64,000 nucleotides of DNA from Cryptomeria japonica (GCF_030272615.1 NC_081409.1:527430291-527494290), one strand, 5' to 3'. Positions 46,605 through 59,427 are shown, counted from the stretch's first letter. Numbers and translations are program-made. Notes: a model not told the origin generated them from the letters alone.

Positions 46605-47483
46605 TGTTGGCCTATTGTCATTGATGTCATGGATGTGATTCAGTCCGACATGTATGTATTTTATTCCATCCAAAAGTTTTCTTTAGTATATGATGCTTTG
46701 CAATCTATATTTGTACTTCATGCAATGTTGAGGTCCGACATTTCCTCTTATCAAAAGATATTTTTGTGTCCAGTCCTATCTGGATGCATTAAGAGAAGAC
46801 TCTTTGAAGTGCCCTTTGATCTGGTCCTATTTGGAGGTGTTGGAAGCATGTTCTACAAGGTGTTTTATGATTCAAGTTGGAAGCCGACACCACATGAAGA
46901 TATTTTGGTTGTTGTAGCATGTGGATAGTCCAGTCTCACCCCTTCCGCTTGAGCCGACTCATCAAAACAATTGATGCAGATATATATAGCCATATGTGAT
47001 GCATATTAGAAGTATGGTTGTTGAAAAATAGCTATTTGTGTATAGTGTATTTTTGCGAAAAAGTTTGTCGATGTAAATATTGTTATGCAGTATATGTAGA
47101 GTGAATGTATCAGATAGTTTTGTGCACTTCAAATGAACTCTAATCTATGCATATGTCAGATGCAACTCTAACAGTTCAAATTTTGTACATTCTAATATCC
47201 AACAGTGAGTCATTTATATTCAAGCAGTGAGCCCAAACTGGCAGTGAGCCAACCCCCTTTGTACTGTGTAACCAGTTACATATCGCATCATTCATGAGAG
47301 AACACTCTCTCCAAGGTTTTTCCCATATTGGGTTTTCCACATACAAATCCGGTGTTATGTGTTTTGTGTTAATTTCATTTACTGCATCTAAATTATATTA
47401 TGTGATTGGTTAGTTAGAAGTTTTAATAAGTTCAAGGGAATACTGATTCACCCCTCCCCTCTCCGTATTCTGAATATTCAACA
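46605..47483 (+). mobile_element. 5' LTR of the outer element
   Basis: 879 bp, TGTTGGCC to TTCAACA. Near its 3' end are GGTTTTTCCCATATTGGG and CACCCCTCCCCTCTCCG, typical of this LTR group. Confidence 0.92.
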
Positions 47484-48508
47484 ATTGGTATCAGAGCCAA
47501 GTCCTTTGGAAGAGTTTAACCACTCGAAGGAGATCCGAAAAGTTGAACTTATGGATTTAAGCAAAGATCTTAGAAATGCTCTTGAGGATCTTGAGGTGGT
47601 AGAAATTGAAAATAAAGATCTGAAAGAAAATGTCAGGCTAAGAGAGCAGATCTGGATGTTTAAAATAAGGCATAAAGAAGTCAGTGAGTAAGCAAACAAA
47701 CAACACTATTGCAGATCTGAAAGTAAAAAATGAAGACAATGAGAAGACTAAGGAATACTTGAACAAAATGATGAAATGCAAAACAAAAGAGTGCGAGAAG
47801 CTAAAACAAGAAGTAACATCTCTAAAAGTAGATGTAGAGAAAGCAAAGAAACAAGAGAGTAAAATTGAACCCGGTAAGTCTGACAAGGTGACAAATACAA
47901 AGAAATTTCCAAAAACCAAGAAGGAAGCAAATAATGAATCAAGTGAATGTTCTCAATCCCAAACAAATTGCAAAGAAGATTCATCTCCGGTAAAAGCAAC
48001 AGCTACCAAGGAAGAAAAAGGTATGTCTTCGGTCGAGCAATAGGTAAGTAAGAAAACCACCTCCTTTAATGGTTCTTGTTATAAATGCAATAGAGTAGGA
48101 CATAGGTTAGTAGAATGTAGAAGTAACATGAATCAAACTTCTAACCCATTCTCCGGTAGATGTTACACATGCAATAAATATGGTCATAAAGCTAATCAAT
48201 GTAGAAATCCGGTTATGAATAGATATAATTATTTTAGAGGAAGATGTTATACATGCAATGTTTTTGGACACAAAGCTAACCAGTGCAGGTCAAGACAAAA
48301 TCCGGCGAACATCAGGTGCTACAACTGCAACAAATCCGGATATATGACAAGAGAGTGCATAAGAAATGAGATTCAAAATCAAATCAAACTAGCAAAGGAG
48401 ATCAATGTGGAGGATGTGAAAGCTGAGATGAAGAAGATTTGGAGAATGAAAGAGACAGTAGATGCGTCGACACCTAACTCCGGTGTAGACACTGCATCTG
48501 TAAACTAA
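47484..48508 (+). pseudogene. Outer element gag: coiled coil and four CCHC knuckles
   Basis: The primer-binding site ATTGGTATCAGAGCC (47484-47498) overlaps the start. The first frame (47485-47691) and the second (47684-48508) are joined by a frameshift near 47690, and a TAG interrupts at 48041-48043. Residues up to about 48020 are Lys/Glu-rich with heptad-like spacing, a probable coiled coil. Then four knuckles of the form C-x2-C-x4-H-x4-C follow: CYKCNRVGHRLVEC (48079), CYTCNKYGHKANQC (48163), CYTCNVFGHKANQC (48247) and CYNCNKSGYMTREC (48319), the last with His changed to Tyr. Such gags package RNA. The protein is short, has no clear capsid domain, and no protease follows it. Confidence 0.75.
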
Positions 48509-49011
48509 TGAGTTTGAGGCTTTGGCCCGGGGGGGCAATCAGAAAGATATCATATCCTTGTCCCTTGCCAAAGAGTGTGAGGCCGTAATACCGATAGATA
48601 AAAATATAAAGAAATCCGACTATCAAAGTCATAACTCATCATAGGACCCGACATGTTATTACGAAACTTGAAAAAGTGGAAGACAACTCACACGTATTTA
48701 ATGTGAAGCATTACATGAAGGAATATAAGGATATCACTTTGATTAACTTCTCTTCACCTCAAATTAAAGAAGCGATCAAGAAAATTGAAGGCAGACAAGG
48801 TGATCAGAGTGCTTAGGGTTTCTCTGGCGAAATTGATTAGGGTTACCAATTTATTGAATCAGAGATTATGGATACTCCTATCGTAGTTGATGTAGCATCA
48901 AAGCCTCACCCTATATTAGAGAAAACTCCATACAAGGAAATAGAGATTGATCCAGCTGGAGCCTTTTTCGAACATACCCATTGGAGTCGTCCTGGCTGAG
49001 GATGTTCGATT

Positions 49012-50123
49012 TGTTGGCTTGATGATGATTGTTATGTATTCATCATATGTTGTCATTGATGAAACACTCTCTCACACACACATGATTATATTGACTACCG
49101 GTGTAACTTCAATTGTTTACACTGTCAATCGGTATGTTAGAGTTTATACTAAGAGGTTTATCTCTAACCGGTACTTTGTGTCAACCGGTATGTGCATAAG
49201 AGACAACCTGTGGTTATACTAAGTCGACATCAAGATGGAGATCAAGCGAAGATTTAAGGATGACGGTTCATATGATTTACTCAAACCGGCATTTGATCGT
49301 TCCAACCAGTATTCAATAATTTTGTGATGAGTTACCACAGATCATGATGAGTTACTATAACCGAATTCTTGGCAGTAATTTTGTGATGAGTTATGATCAC
49401 TTGTCCAGATACAGTGCACCTAGGAAATTGTGTTATGATTTCTAGAGGCCGACATGAAATCAAAAGGTCTATATATTGACATCGCAATGAATTATTTGAT
49501 ATAAGTGAAAGTGTTATGTTATGTACGAAGGTAAAAAAGAGTTAAGTTGCAGAGTATGCAGAAGAGCAATGTTGAATATGTTTAGAAGGATCTGATCAAG
49601 CAAGTATTGTGCTACTCAGAACAGATCAAACCAATCCTTTTGTTTTCTAACAATTACAACAAAATCAAATCCCCTAACCGGGTAAGCTCTAACAAGCTTA
49701 AATGTATAAATCCTTTAACAGGGTAATCCATTAGTTTGGATTCAGAAATCATCCACTAGGGTTACTCCTAACAGGGTACTAGCTTTAACATGGTATAAGC
49801 TTCTAATCAAGCTTTGAGATCTCTAACAAGATTCACTCCTAGCAGAGCACTTTGTAGACCTTAACCGGTCAGTTATCTATTACTGCAGATAGTTAACTTG
49901 TGAGTTCCATCTCACCGTGGTTTTGACCTATTTAGGTTTTCCACGTACAAACACTTGTGTTATGGTGGATGCTTTACTTTTTGTGGATGCTTCTATATCA
50001 TTTTGGATTGCATGCATTGTGTTTAAAAGCTTTGTTAAGTTCATCTACCTGTTAGTGTTTGAAGTAGTTTTATTTTTGGTGTCACTGATTCACCCCCCCT
50101 CTCAGTGCTTTTCAAGTCCATCA
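49012..50123 (+). mobile_element. 5' LTR of the inner element
   Basis: 1112 bp. It contains several (A/T)ACCGGT words (49100-49200) and ends CCCCCCCTCTCAGTGCTTTT followed by CAAGTCCATCA. Confidence 0.92.
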
Positions 50124-50185
50124 ATTGGTATCAGAGTGTAACTTCTTTGAAGCCTAATCACTTAAAAGGGAGCCTTGAAACCACC

Positions 50186-51464
50186 ATGGGGGACATGAGC
50201 TACTTCGAGATGGCTAGAGAGCTAGCAGAAATAAGCTTGAAACCCTTAGGGTCAAACTAAAAGCTTCACAAGTCAAAAGGAGAGATCTAACTGAACAAGT
50301 GTTAGAGATATCTGATAATAGTTCTTCAGAGGAAGCCAATATTGATGCTTTAGCAGAGGAAGTTGAAAAGTTAAATAGTGAGAAACTGAATTTGAGGAGA
50401 GAGCTAGGTCTCACTATCCGCATGAGTCAGGAACTAGAAGCCAGAAGAGCTGTTGAAGATCTTATTAAGGAAAGAGATCAAGAGATTGCCAAGATCAAGC
50501 GGGAAAATGTCACTATGCATGAGCATTTGGTTGCTGAAAGAAAAGAAAAGGAGAACCTACAACTAGATTTTGAACTTGCATCATCTCTAAGAGAGAACCT
50601 GTCAAAGCATAATGAAGATCTCACCAAACAACTTACTAAAGCCAATGAGAAATTGGAGAAGTTCAATAGAAGTTCTACCATGCTGGAAGAACAAATTCAA
50701 TCACAAAGGATGAAGGGTGATATCTCTGGACTTGGTTTTCACACATCTGAAAAAGGTGAATCCTCTGGTACAAAGAGAAACATTCCTAAGAACAAATCTA
50801 CTCCTAAGATCAAGAAACCTACCAGTAAGAAGGGCTTTAAACCTGTTTGTTTTGTTTGCCATAAACTTGGTCACACTACAAATGTTTGTAGAGACAAACC
50901 TAACAGAAATGCAAGTTACAATACTAATGCTAGGTATGTGTCCAAGAAATTTGAAGGTCATTGCTTCACATGTGGAATGTATGGACAAGATCTGTTGAGT
51001 CCAGATATGGAGCAAACAATCCTGTACTGCACATGCATCTAAGACCAAATGGTGACCGGATGAGGAATTTTGACAACCGGGTAAACCTGAACTGGCAAAG
51101 ACCCTACGACAACCGGTTTAGTCCATTTGAGATGGAAAAGGTAACAAATGTTATTTGCACCATCTGTAATAAGTTTGGTCATGTGGCTATGAATTGCAGA
51201 AGAAGAACAAGAAGAGGAAATGCAGGACCTTGGAGATCATCTGGTATGGCCTGTTATCACTGTAACAAACCGGGGCACTTAGCAAAATTCATTAGATCCA
51301 AAAATAGCAAACCAGTCAATTCTTCTAAGGATCAGAAAGGAAAGCAGAAAGTTAATGTTGAACAAACCAAAGAGGAAATTATTTGGAAGAAGAAAAGTGA
51401 TGACTCACCTGGAGAAGAAACTGTTCCTTCACCCAGTGAAGAGAACCCTGCACCGGTGACTTAA
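50186..51464 (+). pseudogene. Inner element gag: coiled coil and CCHC knuckles
   Basis: The primer-binding site ATTGGTATCAGAGTG is at 50124-50138. A first ATG (50186, MGDMSYFEMARELAE) is in a frame that shifts within about 60 bases. The main frame 50299-50985 is strongly coiled-coil (EEVEKLNSEKLNLRRELG, then LIKERDQEIAKIKRENVTMH). Knuckles are CFVCHKLGHTTNVC (50851), one destroyed by a frameshift at about 50985 (CFTCGMYG), CTICNKFGHVAMNC (51158) and CYHCNKPGHLAKF (51253, last Cys lost). The tail is Lys/Glu-rich and stops at 51462-51464. The layout matches the outer gag, but the sequences are clearly different. No protease or integrase follows. Confidence 0.75.
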
Positions 51465-54187
51465 GCTTTATTTTATGGCTAAGGGGAGCTTAACGGTAAA
51501 ATTACCTCCAGACCCCTTGAGAAAAATGAGCAGTAAAAGAATCTTGAAGCATGAAATTTGGTAACTTTTTGTCAATATTTTATCAACCGGTTTTCTCCTT
51601 GAGCGGTGAAATTAGGGTTTGTAACCCTAACGGGTGAGCATTTAATGCAGTAGGTAAAAAGAGAGAGGATAAAAGCAAGTTTTTACTTTGTCATTTTTAC
51701 CCTAACGCATTCAAGAAACAAATTTGGAGCGCTTGTTGAGCTGAGAAAGATTGTTTTTCTATCAATTGCTGAATTGCTTTGTGATTTGTGTAATTAAGTT
51801 GAATTGAAGGTTGCAGAAAGTCGAACTGGTGTGCACTTGGGCATTTCAACTGGTAAACGAGGCAATGTGCACGAAACAAGGTATTTCTTTTAACATCCTA
51901 CTTCGAATCTTGTTCATCTGGAATGGCATCAACTTCAAAGACAGTAGAGAGGTTAATGATTACTTCTGAGCCTATGGAAGTTGTAGAGGCAGAACAAATT
52001 TTGTCATATAATGCATTGTCACAAGTTTCGAGTGGAGTTATGGTCAAAGGTGATTTATCTAGTTATATTGACTGCAAGATAGAAGATCTAAGATCTCTAT
52101 ACATTTATACTTAGTTGAAATCACTTTGTGATGAGAACGGAAAGATTGAAACAAAGTATGCTAGGGTTTTCAAAAAGGGTTTTCATAATGCCGCTTACTT
52201 TCTTGAAGATTTCGAGGAAGAGAATATCAAAATCATTTTGAGTCGAGTTCATGGAGAAAACATGTATTTAGAGAGAACTCACACAATAACTAAGGAAGCC
52301 ATTCAGGTTGTAACTAGATATTTCTCAACCGGTGAAGAACCTGTTCTCAGACGAATTTCAAAAGATACGGTATTCTCTTTAACTGATTCTACTTCTGATG
52401 GGCATGCCTTTTCTGCTAACAATATTAAAGACCCTGCAGTGAAACTAGCAGCAATGGTGATAAGCTACTAAGTATTTTACTCTAGTAGACTTATTAGTGT
52501 TCCATCTGTAGCAATTCATACAACTCACATAATGATTGTTGATAATGCAAATTATGATCTATGTGAAGCCATCAAAAGGCAATTATTTCAAAATTTGCAA
52601 TCTATTAAAAAGGACAACAGTCAAAAATTCAAGTATGGTCAGCTATTGGTCAGGTTATTCTTCTATTTCCAAAACTTTCTATTGGGAATTGGAGACATTG
52701 AATGGTCAAAAGACCTACCAGTCTCTACACAAATCAAGAACAACATTAAGGCCATAAAGAATACTTTCCCTATAGCCATGAATAAGTATTTTAATGAATT
52801 TAAGAAAAAAGATGAGCATGAGAATGAGGTTACTAGAAGATGTGGTAAGGCACTTTGCAAAAGACATAATCTTTACTGTCACCACTGACTTTTGCTTGAT
52901 GCAAGCAATTGAGCCAAGAGAAGAAGAGATGGAAGACATGAGCTATGAGGTGAACTATGATCTACTGGTTGGTTATGCTAATACCCTATTAGCATCGCCT
53001 AAAGACAAATAGAAGGAAAAATTGGACATTGTGGCAGTCCAAGTTGCACCAACGGAAACTAGTACCACTCCTATTACTAATGTGAAAGGAAGGAAAAAGA
53101 AGTTTGATGAAGCACCTCCAGTGATAAAGACTACAATGGTGACTCGAAGTATCCAATCCAAAAATGAACCGACACCTAAAGTGTATACAAAGAAGGAGAA
53201 TGCACCAAAGAAGAGAAATCGAAAACTTATTCTCCAACCAGAATCTGAAGGTTCAAATATTGAAGAAGAACCTAAGAAGATGAAGGCTACCGGTAGAGTA
53301 GCAAAATTAGTTAAGGAAGTGCCAAAGGCGATTGTGCCTATTGATATAGCATCTTACAAGCTTGAAACCCATTTTGAAAGAACAATGAAGACACTAGGGA
53401 GGAATAGGTTTGACAATGTCAAAGAGCATTTTGATTCCTTCACTGAAAATGAGAAAGAGCAAGTCATTTAACAGGTAATCACTCATTTGTGTCATTACAG
53501 TAGATATCCACATGAACTGGAAAAGGATATCTCAAATTCTTTGTACACTATTCTTTTGGGTAAATGGGAGGAAGCTATAAAGTTAGAAAAAGAAATCATT
53601 GATGAGGTATTTATACAATATTTTTCTGAAATTTCTAAAGATGATATTAGTGCCTTAGTCGCTCGATACAAATCCCAGTTTACGTTCAAAGCAAGAAGGC
53701 TTAAGTTACTCAGTGGAAAGAAGGCAATTATTGAAACTGAGACCCATCAAATAGCCTGTGAAATCAAAAGAATGGAAGAACTCATCCAATCCTCTATGAA
53801 TGAGGATAATATTGTTGATGATGTTAATCGATCGGAAATGGATGAAGAAGAGATTGTTCAAGCTGATGAGGTCTATCGTGTCAAGAAGAAGGATGACTCC
53901 ATTATTCATGTTGTTGATGATGTTTAGGACACAACTGATCTATCTGGAGACAACACTGCACCAGATATGGAGCCTCCTGCAATTACTGATGTACAGGTTA
54001 CCTTATTTTTTGATTAAGGAAAATCAGGTTTTTAGGGACCCGAAACCCGCTTACATAACATAGAGATAAGCAAAAGATAAACTAGAAAAAACAGAACAAA
54101 GAGAGAAAGGCTACAAAAGAACAACAGCCAAAGAAAATAACAACTCAAGGCTAGCGAGATACTGACAACCTAAAACCAAATTACATA

Positions 54188-56161
54188 TCAGATGAAAATA
54201 TTTATAGTCTCTTCCGCATCCTTGACCAGCATCATCATCTCATTAGCTACCTCTTTCAGTTCTTTATTTTCCTGCATCTGTTGATTGTCTTTGGTCTTCA
54301 ACTTCAGCTCACTTGCATTTTGCCTGGTTTTGCCTCTGGAGGAGTGTAGAATAGAACTAGAAGCCGGCTCATCATCAATGATCACCGTTTCTTTATTCTG
54401 CTTGTTCTTCTCCAAGCAAGCAACCAATGCATTCATGTTTTGAGAAGACACCTTCAACACCGCCAAACTATGCTCCATGAATTTCTTCAAAGCATTCTCA
54501 GTTTTTTAAATCTGATTGTTTATCAGACCATTATCAATCTCATCCGTTTCTTTGATAATCCTCACCACATCCTCAAGATGCTTCAAATCTCCCTTATAAT
54601 GTCTCTTTCCGACCAGTCCGAAATTTCTTTTTCGTCCTCTGCAACACTAGTATCCTCCGTATCACCCTCTTTACCTTTAATGTTGATATCCTTAATCAAA
54701 TTCCCAATTTTAAAATCTAGCTCTCTCTGTTTATCCTGAATGCTAGTGATGTTGTAAACCACCCATTTCTGAAAATTGAACATTTCTAGGGTGCTTCTTA
54801 GTAGCATTCAAAATGGATTCCGCATTCTCCAAATCCAGGGTAGAGTCCACAGACCTAGGGTTTCCCTCCTCCATGCTATGTTAAACATCATCCCTGTTAT
54901 CCGAGACATAGGGATTATCCTTCGCCTTTGATTCTTCAACATCCTCTTCTCTCTTCTCATCCCCTTCCTCACCTCAACCTCCTTCTCCTGCTCATTCTCC
55001 ACCTCTTCATCTACCTCCTTCCCCTGCTCTTGCTCAAAACCAACATTCTCTTCCGTGTCTTCTTTAGCTTCATCACTAACCCTCGATTTCTTATTCAGAG
55101 GAAGATTAGAAGAATCTTCATCTTCATTAGAGCCATCATAACCCTCAGAAATGTGGACATTCTCCACAAAGGGATCATCCCTATTAGCCCTAGCTTTTCC
55201 CTTTAGATGCTCATATATTAACAAAATAAGGCCTTGGTGCGCAATGGGGTAGGATTTAGGTTTTTTGGCATGGTCGGCCAGGCTATTGTTAAGGGAAGAG
55301 GCCAAGTAGAAGGGCAATGAAATCTTAGATCCATGGCGGAAATGGTTAAGGATGACAAAGTGGTAATTGTAAACTTTCAAAAACCTTCCATCAACCGTAA
55401 GGTATTCCATTAAAACTTTCAACATTTTCTTCCAGAAAGATTTTACCTGGTTAGGGAGATAGTAAGAAGCATTATCCTTTTTAGCAAGCCGGGCCCTTTA
55501 ATCTTCAGATTTGGGGAAATTCTTGGTAGCTTCCACTGAGAACTTGCGGTCTCTGTAGAATTTGATGCCATCCTTCTGCAAGCCGGTAACCTTCACCACC
55601 AAATCTTCATCCAACTTCCATGTCTGGCCAAACAGAGTAACTTTATTATTGTTCCAGCCCTTGGCAAAACCATGTGAAACAAACTTCTTGCTCCCGTGTA
55701 GTTTCTCCATGTAATCGGTGAAGCCATATCTGTGCAACCTTCGCCATATTTTCCTTTCACTTTTCCAGCTATCACAGTTGGAAGGCTCATTGTGATTAAG
55801 ATTTCCCCCATAATGTGATGGTTGTTCAAGTCGAAACCCTCAACAGAGCGCAAGATGACCAAATGCTAAAGAAACAAGACACTGGAATCGAAAAACAAGG
55901 TGATTTTCTTGTTTTTCAAATAGTCTTTTAAAACATTCAAAATAACCTTGCACTTAATATGATAAGGCTCGTTACACCGGTTCTCATTATCACGATGCCT
56001 GAAACATGTAAGCAAGTGACACTCCACATCATTCCAATATCTATCATTGAATTCCGAACCAAGAAAGGTAATAATGAAATTAACATGTACCATGGACTCT
56101 ATCAAATAATAATTACTCACGGACTCCATTCTTACATGATAATTCCCCGATATACTTAGCA
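54188..56161 (-). pseudogene. Extra coding-like region after LINE RNase H
   Basis: Successive minus-strand frames, each broken, cover 56161-54188. In order: SGNYHVRMESVSNYYLIESM (56160-55866); MHRYGFTDYMEKLHGSKKFV and GQTWKLDEDLVVKVTGLQKD (55737-55498); YNYHFVILNHFRHGSKISLP and HQGLILLIYEHLKGKARA (55425-55180); a Glu-rich stretch to 54808; and a coiled-coil-like C-terminus, MKKFMEHSLAVLKVSSQNMN, ending at 54188. Most plant LINEs end shortly after RNase H. The LDEDLVVKVTGL and LNHFRHGSKISLPFYL parts recall long unknown ORFs that I associate with gymnosperm retroelements, and perhaps distantly the second ORFs of the LTR elements here. No function is known to me. Confidence 0.5.
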
Positions 56162-56992
56162 TCATCCGCTAATGACCCCCTCATTGGCTAACAAATCAGC
56201 TACCGTGTTACCTTCCCTAAAGGTATGAGTACTAATCACACTAGCATAGGCATCTAACAAATTTTTAGCATTATCAATGATATTATGGATGTTCCAAGAA
56301 GGGGAACTAATACCTTTAATAGCCTGAATAATATTGAGAGAATCCCCCTCCAACCATATTCTTTTAAAATTAAAACTCTGAGCAAGATAGAGGCATTTTA
56401 ACATTGCCAGAGCTTCTGCCACATGGTTGTTTTGAACTCCAAATGGAGAGGCAATCGCAGCAACACAAAAGCCATAAGAGTTTCTGATGACCCCTCCTCC
56501 TCCAACATTCCTAGGATTTCCTTTAGCTGCACCATCAAAGTTCACCTTAACACAATCATGAAGAGGGAACATCCACACAACATTATCTCTCCTGCTCTTC
56601 ATATCATATTTCCAGACCTTGTGTATCAATTTCCATTCAGTTAGGATGCTTTTCTCATTATTAGTCATGTTAATATAACTACACTGCTTGTTACTTTTGT
56701 GAATGGTATTGATGTTTTCTTTAATAACCCTACAAATCTTTTCAAAAAGCACCTAAGAAGAACACTTAGTCTCCCTAAAAATTCTATTGTTTCTCTCCTT
56801 CGAGATATGCCAACAGGTCATAGGAAGGACAAAGGACCAGAGGGTCTTAATCATAGGAAGCTTGGTAGGGAAAATCCATTGCCAGATGACTTCCTTAAAA
56901 CTATTCTGCATTACCCAATCAACTTTCCATTGCATCCACACTTTACCCCAGATCTCCCAGGTAAAATAACAATGAATAAACAAATGATCCAT
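56162..56992 (-). pseudogene. LINE ORF2 C-terminus: zf-RVT and RNase H
   Basis: The minus-strand frame begins at the truncation point with the zinc-binding domain often found after LINE RT (MDHLFIHCYFTWEIWGKVWM). It meets a TAG at 56753-56755 and continues in frame into an RNase H of the plant RVT_3 type: VKVNFDGAAKGNPRNVGGGG (first catalytic Asp), NHVAEALAMLKCL (Glu), LEGDSLNIIQAI (Asp) and REGNTVADLLANEG (last Asp). All four catalytic acidic residues seem to be present. It stops at 56162. RNase H removes the RNA strand during target-primed reverse transcription. RT and endonuclease are missing through 5' truncation. Confidence 0.85.
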
Positions 56993-58153
56993 AGGTTACC
57001 TTAGTTGAGCAACTGACAACTCAAATAAAAGTGGACAATCCACCGGAAACAACACAACTGGAGAAACCCCAATCTCCATCGGTCATTCAAGCTACTCAGA
57101 AGGAGTCTACTGAAATTGTTGTCACACAGTCCTCTGAAAAGGAAACAGAGAAAGCAATCATTAAGGTTGTATCCTCTGAACCAGCAAAGCAAAAGCAACT
57201 TGATGAGGATGATGATGATTCTTTAAGTATTTCAGAACCTATTGATATGAACAACCTGAGCACATTGGAAATGATGAAGATTGTCATGCAATCTAGAGCG
57301 CATAAGAAGAGACTGAAAGAGCAAAGGGTTGAAGCTGAAACAATTCAGACTATAGTAGATATTTTATCTGGTCTGCTACCGGAAACATCAACAACACATC
57401 TACCTACACCTATTAGAAAACTTGGTCAGTTAGTTGCAGATACATCTGATCAAATAAATTCACTAGAAGATGCTACCCAACTCTACTCTGAAAAAAGTCA
57501 CAAGAAGAAGTATGGACAAAAACTGGCAAAGGATATTGATAGTGGAAAAATGGCTTCGTCACACAATAAAGATCTATTGAGTAAAGCTATTGAAACATGA
57601 GGAAAGTATCTTGCTTCCACCTCTAATGTTTCTTTCTTTTATTCTGACATTTCAAAAAGGCACACATAAACAGAGAAAGAGCTGGAAAGGATATGCAAGG
57701 CATATGTCCCACTTCAGGACTCTATATTTGCCTTTAGCAAATTTATAGATGATTTGCATAGCAGGCTGGATATCTATGATAATGAGAAGGAAAAGAGACT
57801 CTGGTCTCCCAAGGAACTCAAGAGTCTTCTCACATCACAAGTAGACATATTACAGAGAGCCTACTCAAATGCAGAAGCTATCTTAGCAACTCCTGAAACC
57901 TGTACACTGGACTCAATGGAATAATTTCATTCACAGCTAATGTCTACATTCAAGTATACTAAGAACGTGTTGGAGTCATGGATCAATGCTTTGTCACAGT
58001 TGAAGAAGAGTTACAATGTTATTTTCATGAGAATTGCTTATGCCTGAACTTTGATTCAAGTTTTTCAGTTTGTATATACTATACAGTTTGATACAAATTT
58101 TCTATATATATATATATATATTTTTCTTTTTCAATTTGGCATTGTTGTCAAAG

Positions 58154-58310
58154 CGGGAGTAGAAATATGTATGTGCGTTTTTGAAAATTTTGTATAATTG
58201 TATGCATTAAGGGGGAGCATGACTATATGTGTAAATATGTTGTGTATGCACACTTAGCGGTATTACTGTAAAATTTTCCAACTGTTGCCATCAATGCTAA
58301 AGGGGGAGAT
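58154..58310 (+). promoter_or_regulatory. Repeated polypurine tracts, inner element
   Basis: CAAAGCGGGAG (58154), TTAAGGGGGAGC (58209) and TAAAGGGGGAGAT (58298-58310, touching the 3' LTR). The last is the presumed plus-strand primer; additional upstream tracts are a Sirevirus hallmark. Confidence 0.75.
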
Positions 58311-59427
58311 TGTTGGCTTGATGATGATTGTAATGTATTCATCATATGTTGTCATTGATGAAACACTCACACACACACACACATGATTATATTGACTACT
58401 GGTGTAACTTCAATTGTTTACACCGTCAACCGGTATGTTAGAGATTATACTAAGAGGTTTATCTCTAACCGGTACTTTGTGTCAACCGGTATGTGCATAA
58501 GAGACAACCTGTGGTTATACTAAGTCGACATCAAGATGGATATCAAGTGGAGATTCAAGGATGATGGTTCATACGATTTACTCAAACCGGTATTTGATTG
58601 TTCCAACAGGTATTCGGTAATTTTGTGATGAGTTACCACAGATCATGATGAGTTACTAGGACCGACTGCTTGGCAGTAATTTTTGTGATGAGTTATGATC
58701 ACTTGTCCAGATACAGTGCACCTAGGAAATTGTGTTATGATTTCTAGAGACCGACATGAAATCATAAGGTCTATATATTGACATCACAATGAATTATTTG
58801 TTATAAGTGAAAGTGTTATGTTATGTACAAAGGTAAAAAAGAGTTAAGTTGCAGAGTATGCAGAAGAGTAGTGTTGAATATGTTTAGAAGGATATGATCA
58901 AGCAAGTATTGTGCTACTTAGAACAGATCAAACCAATCCTATTGTTTTCTAACAATTACAACAAAATCAAATCCCCTAACTGGGTAAGCTCTAACAAGCT
59001 TAAATGTATAAATCCTTTAACAGGGTGATCCATTAGTTTGGATCTAGAAATCCTCCACCGAGGTTACTCCTAACAGGGTACTACCTTTAATAGGGTATAA
59101 GCTTCTAATCAAGCTTTGGGATCTCTAACAAGATTCACTCCTAGCAGAGTACTTTGTAGACCTTAACCGATCAATTATCTATTATTGTAGATAGTTAACT
59201 TGTGAGTTCCATCTCATCGTGGTTTTTACCTATTTGGGTTTTTCACGTACAAACACTTGTGTTATGGTGGATGCTTTACTTTTTGTGGATGCTGCTTTAT
59301 CATTTTGGATTGCATGCATTGTGTTTAAAAGCTTTGTTAAGTTCATCTACCGGTTAGTGTTTGAAGTAGTTTTATTTTTGGTGTCACTGATTCACCCCCC
59401 CCCTCTCAGTGCTTTTCAAGTCCATCA
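58311..59427 (+). mobile_element. 3' LTR of the inner element
   Basis: 1117 bp, starting TGTTGG right after the purine tract and ending at CAAGTCCATCA before the CGATT TSD. Confidence 0.92.

Larger units (their letters stand above)
54006..56992 (-). mobile_element. LINE (5'-truncated) inserted in the inner element
   Basis: Flanked by an exact 11-bp TSD, AGGTTACCTTA, at 53995-54005 and 56993-57003. On the minus strand it runs from inside ORF2 (zinc-binding RT-associated domain, RNase H) through about 2.1 kb of further coding-like sequence to a 3' end TTAATCAAAAAA. It is the youngest layer of the nest. Confidence 0.92.
51923..58047 (+). pseudogene. Inner element second ORF (unknown protein), split by a LINE
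   Basis: Function unknown. ATG at 51923 (MASTSKTVERLMITSEPMEV), 458 bases after gag. The N-terminal globular part has ERTHTITKEAIQVVTRYFST (about 52270) and CEAIKRQLFQNLQSIKKDN (about 52564), then FKYGQLLVRLFFYFQNFL; these align with the outer second ORF. From 53030 on it is Lys/Glu-rich, with a coiled-coil-like C-terminus up to TGA at 58045-58047. Stops interrupt at 52112, 52469, 53010, 53469, 53925 and 57598 and twice more before the end, with one frameshift near 52860. The LINE at 54006-56992 splits it; removing LINE plus one TSD keeps the frame. It may be structural or env-position-like, but no signal peptide or membrane helix supports an envelope protein. Confidence 0.6.
49012..59427 (+). 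mobile_element. Inner Sirevirus-type LTR element without pol
   Basis: LTRs 49012-50123 and 58311-59427 both run from TGTTGGCTTGATGATGATTG to CAAGTCCATCA and differ by few substitutions. The TSD is exact: CGATT at 49007-49011 and 59428-59432. A primer-binding site follows at 50124. Gag (50186-51464) and a second ORF (51923-58047) fill the interior, with purine tracts at 58154, 58211 and 58298. No protease, integrase or RT was found. A LINE (54006-56992) is inserted in the second ORF. Its LTRs are from another family than those of its host. Confidence 0.93.

Noticed and set aside
54440-57004. Plus-strand ORFs across the LINE
   Set aside because: They are antisense to the LINE zf-RVT, RNase H and extra region.
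51923-58047. Second ORF of the inner element considered as an envelope-like protein
   Set aside because: Its position fits an env-like gene, but no signal peptide, transmembrane helix or cleavage site is visible; much of it is charged and coiled-coil-like.
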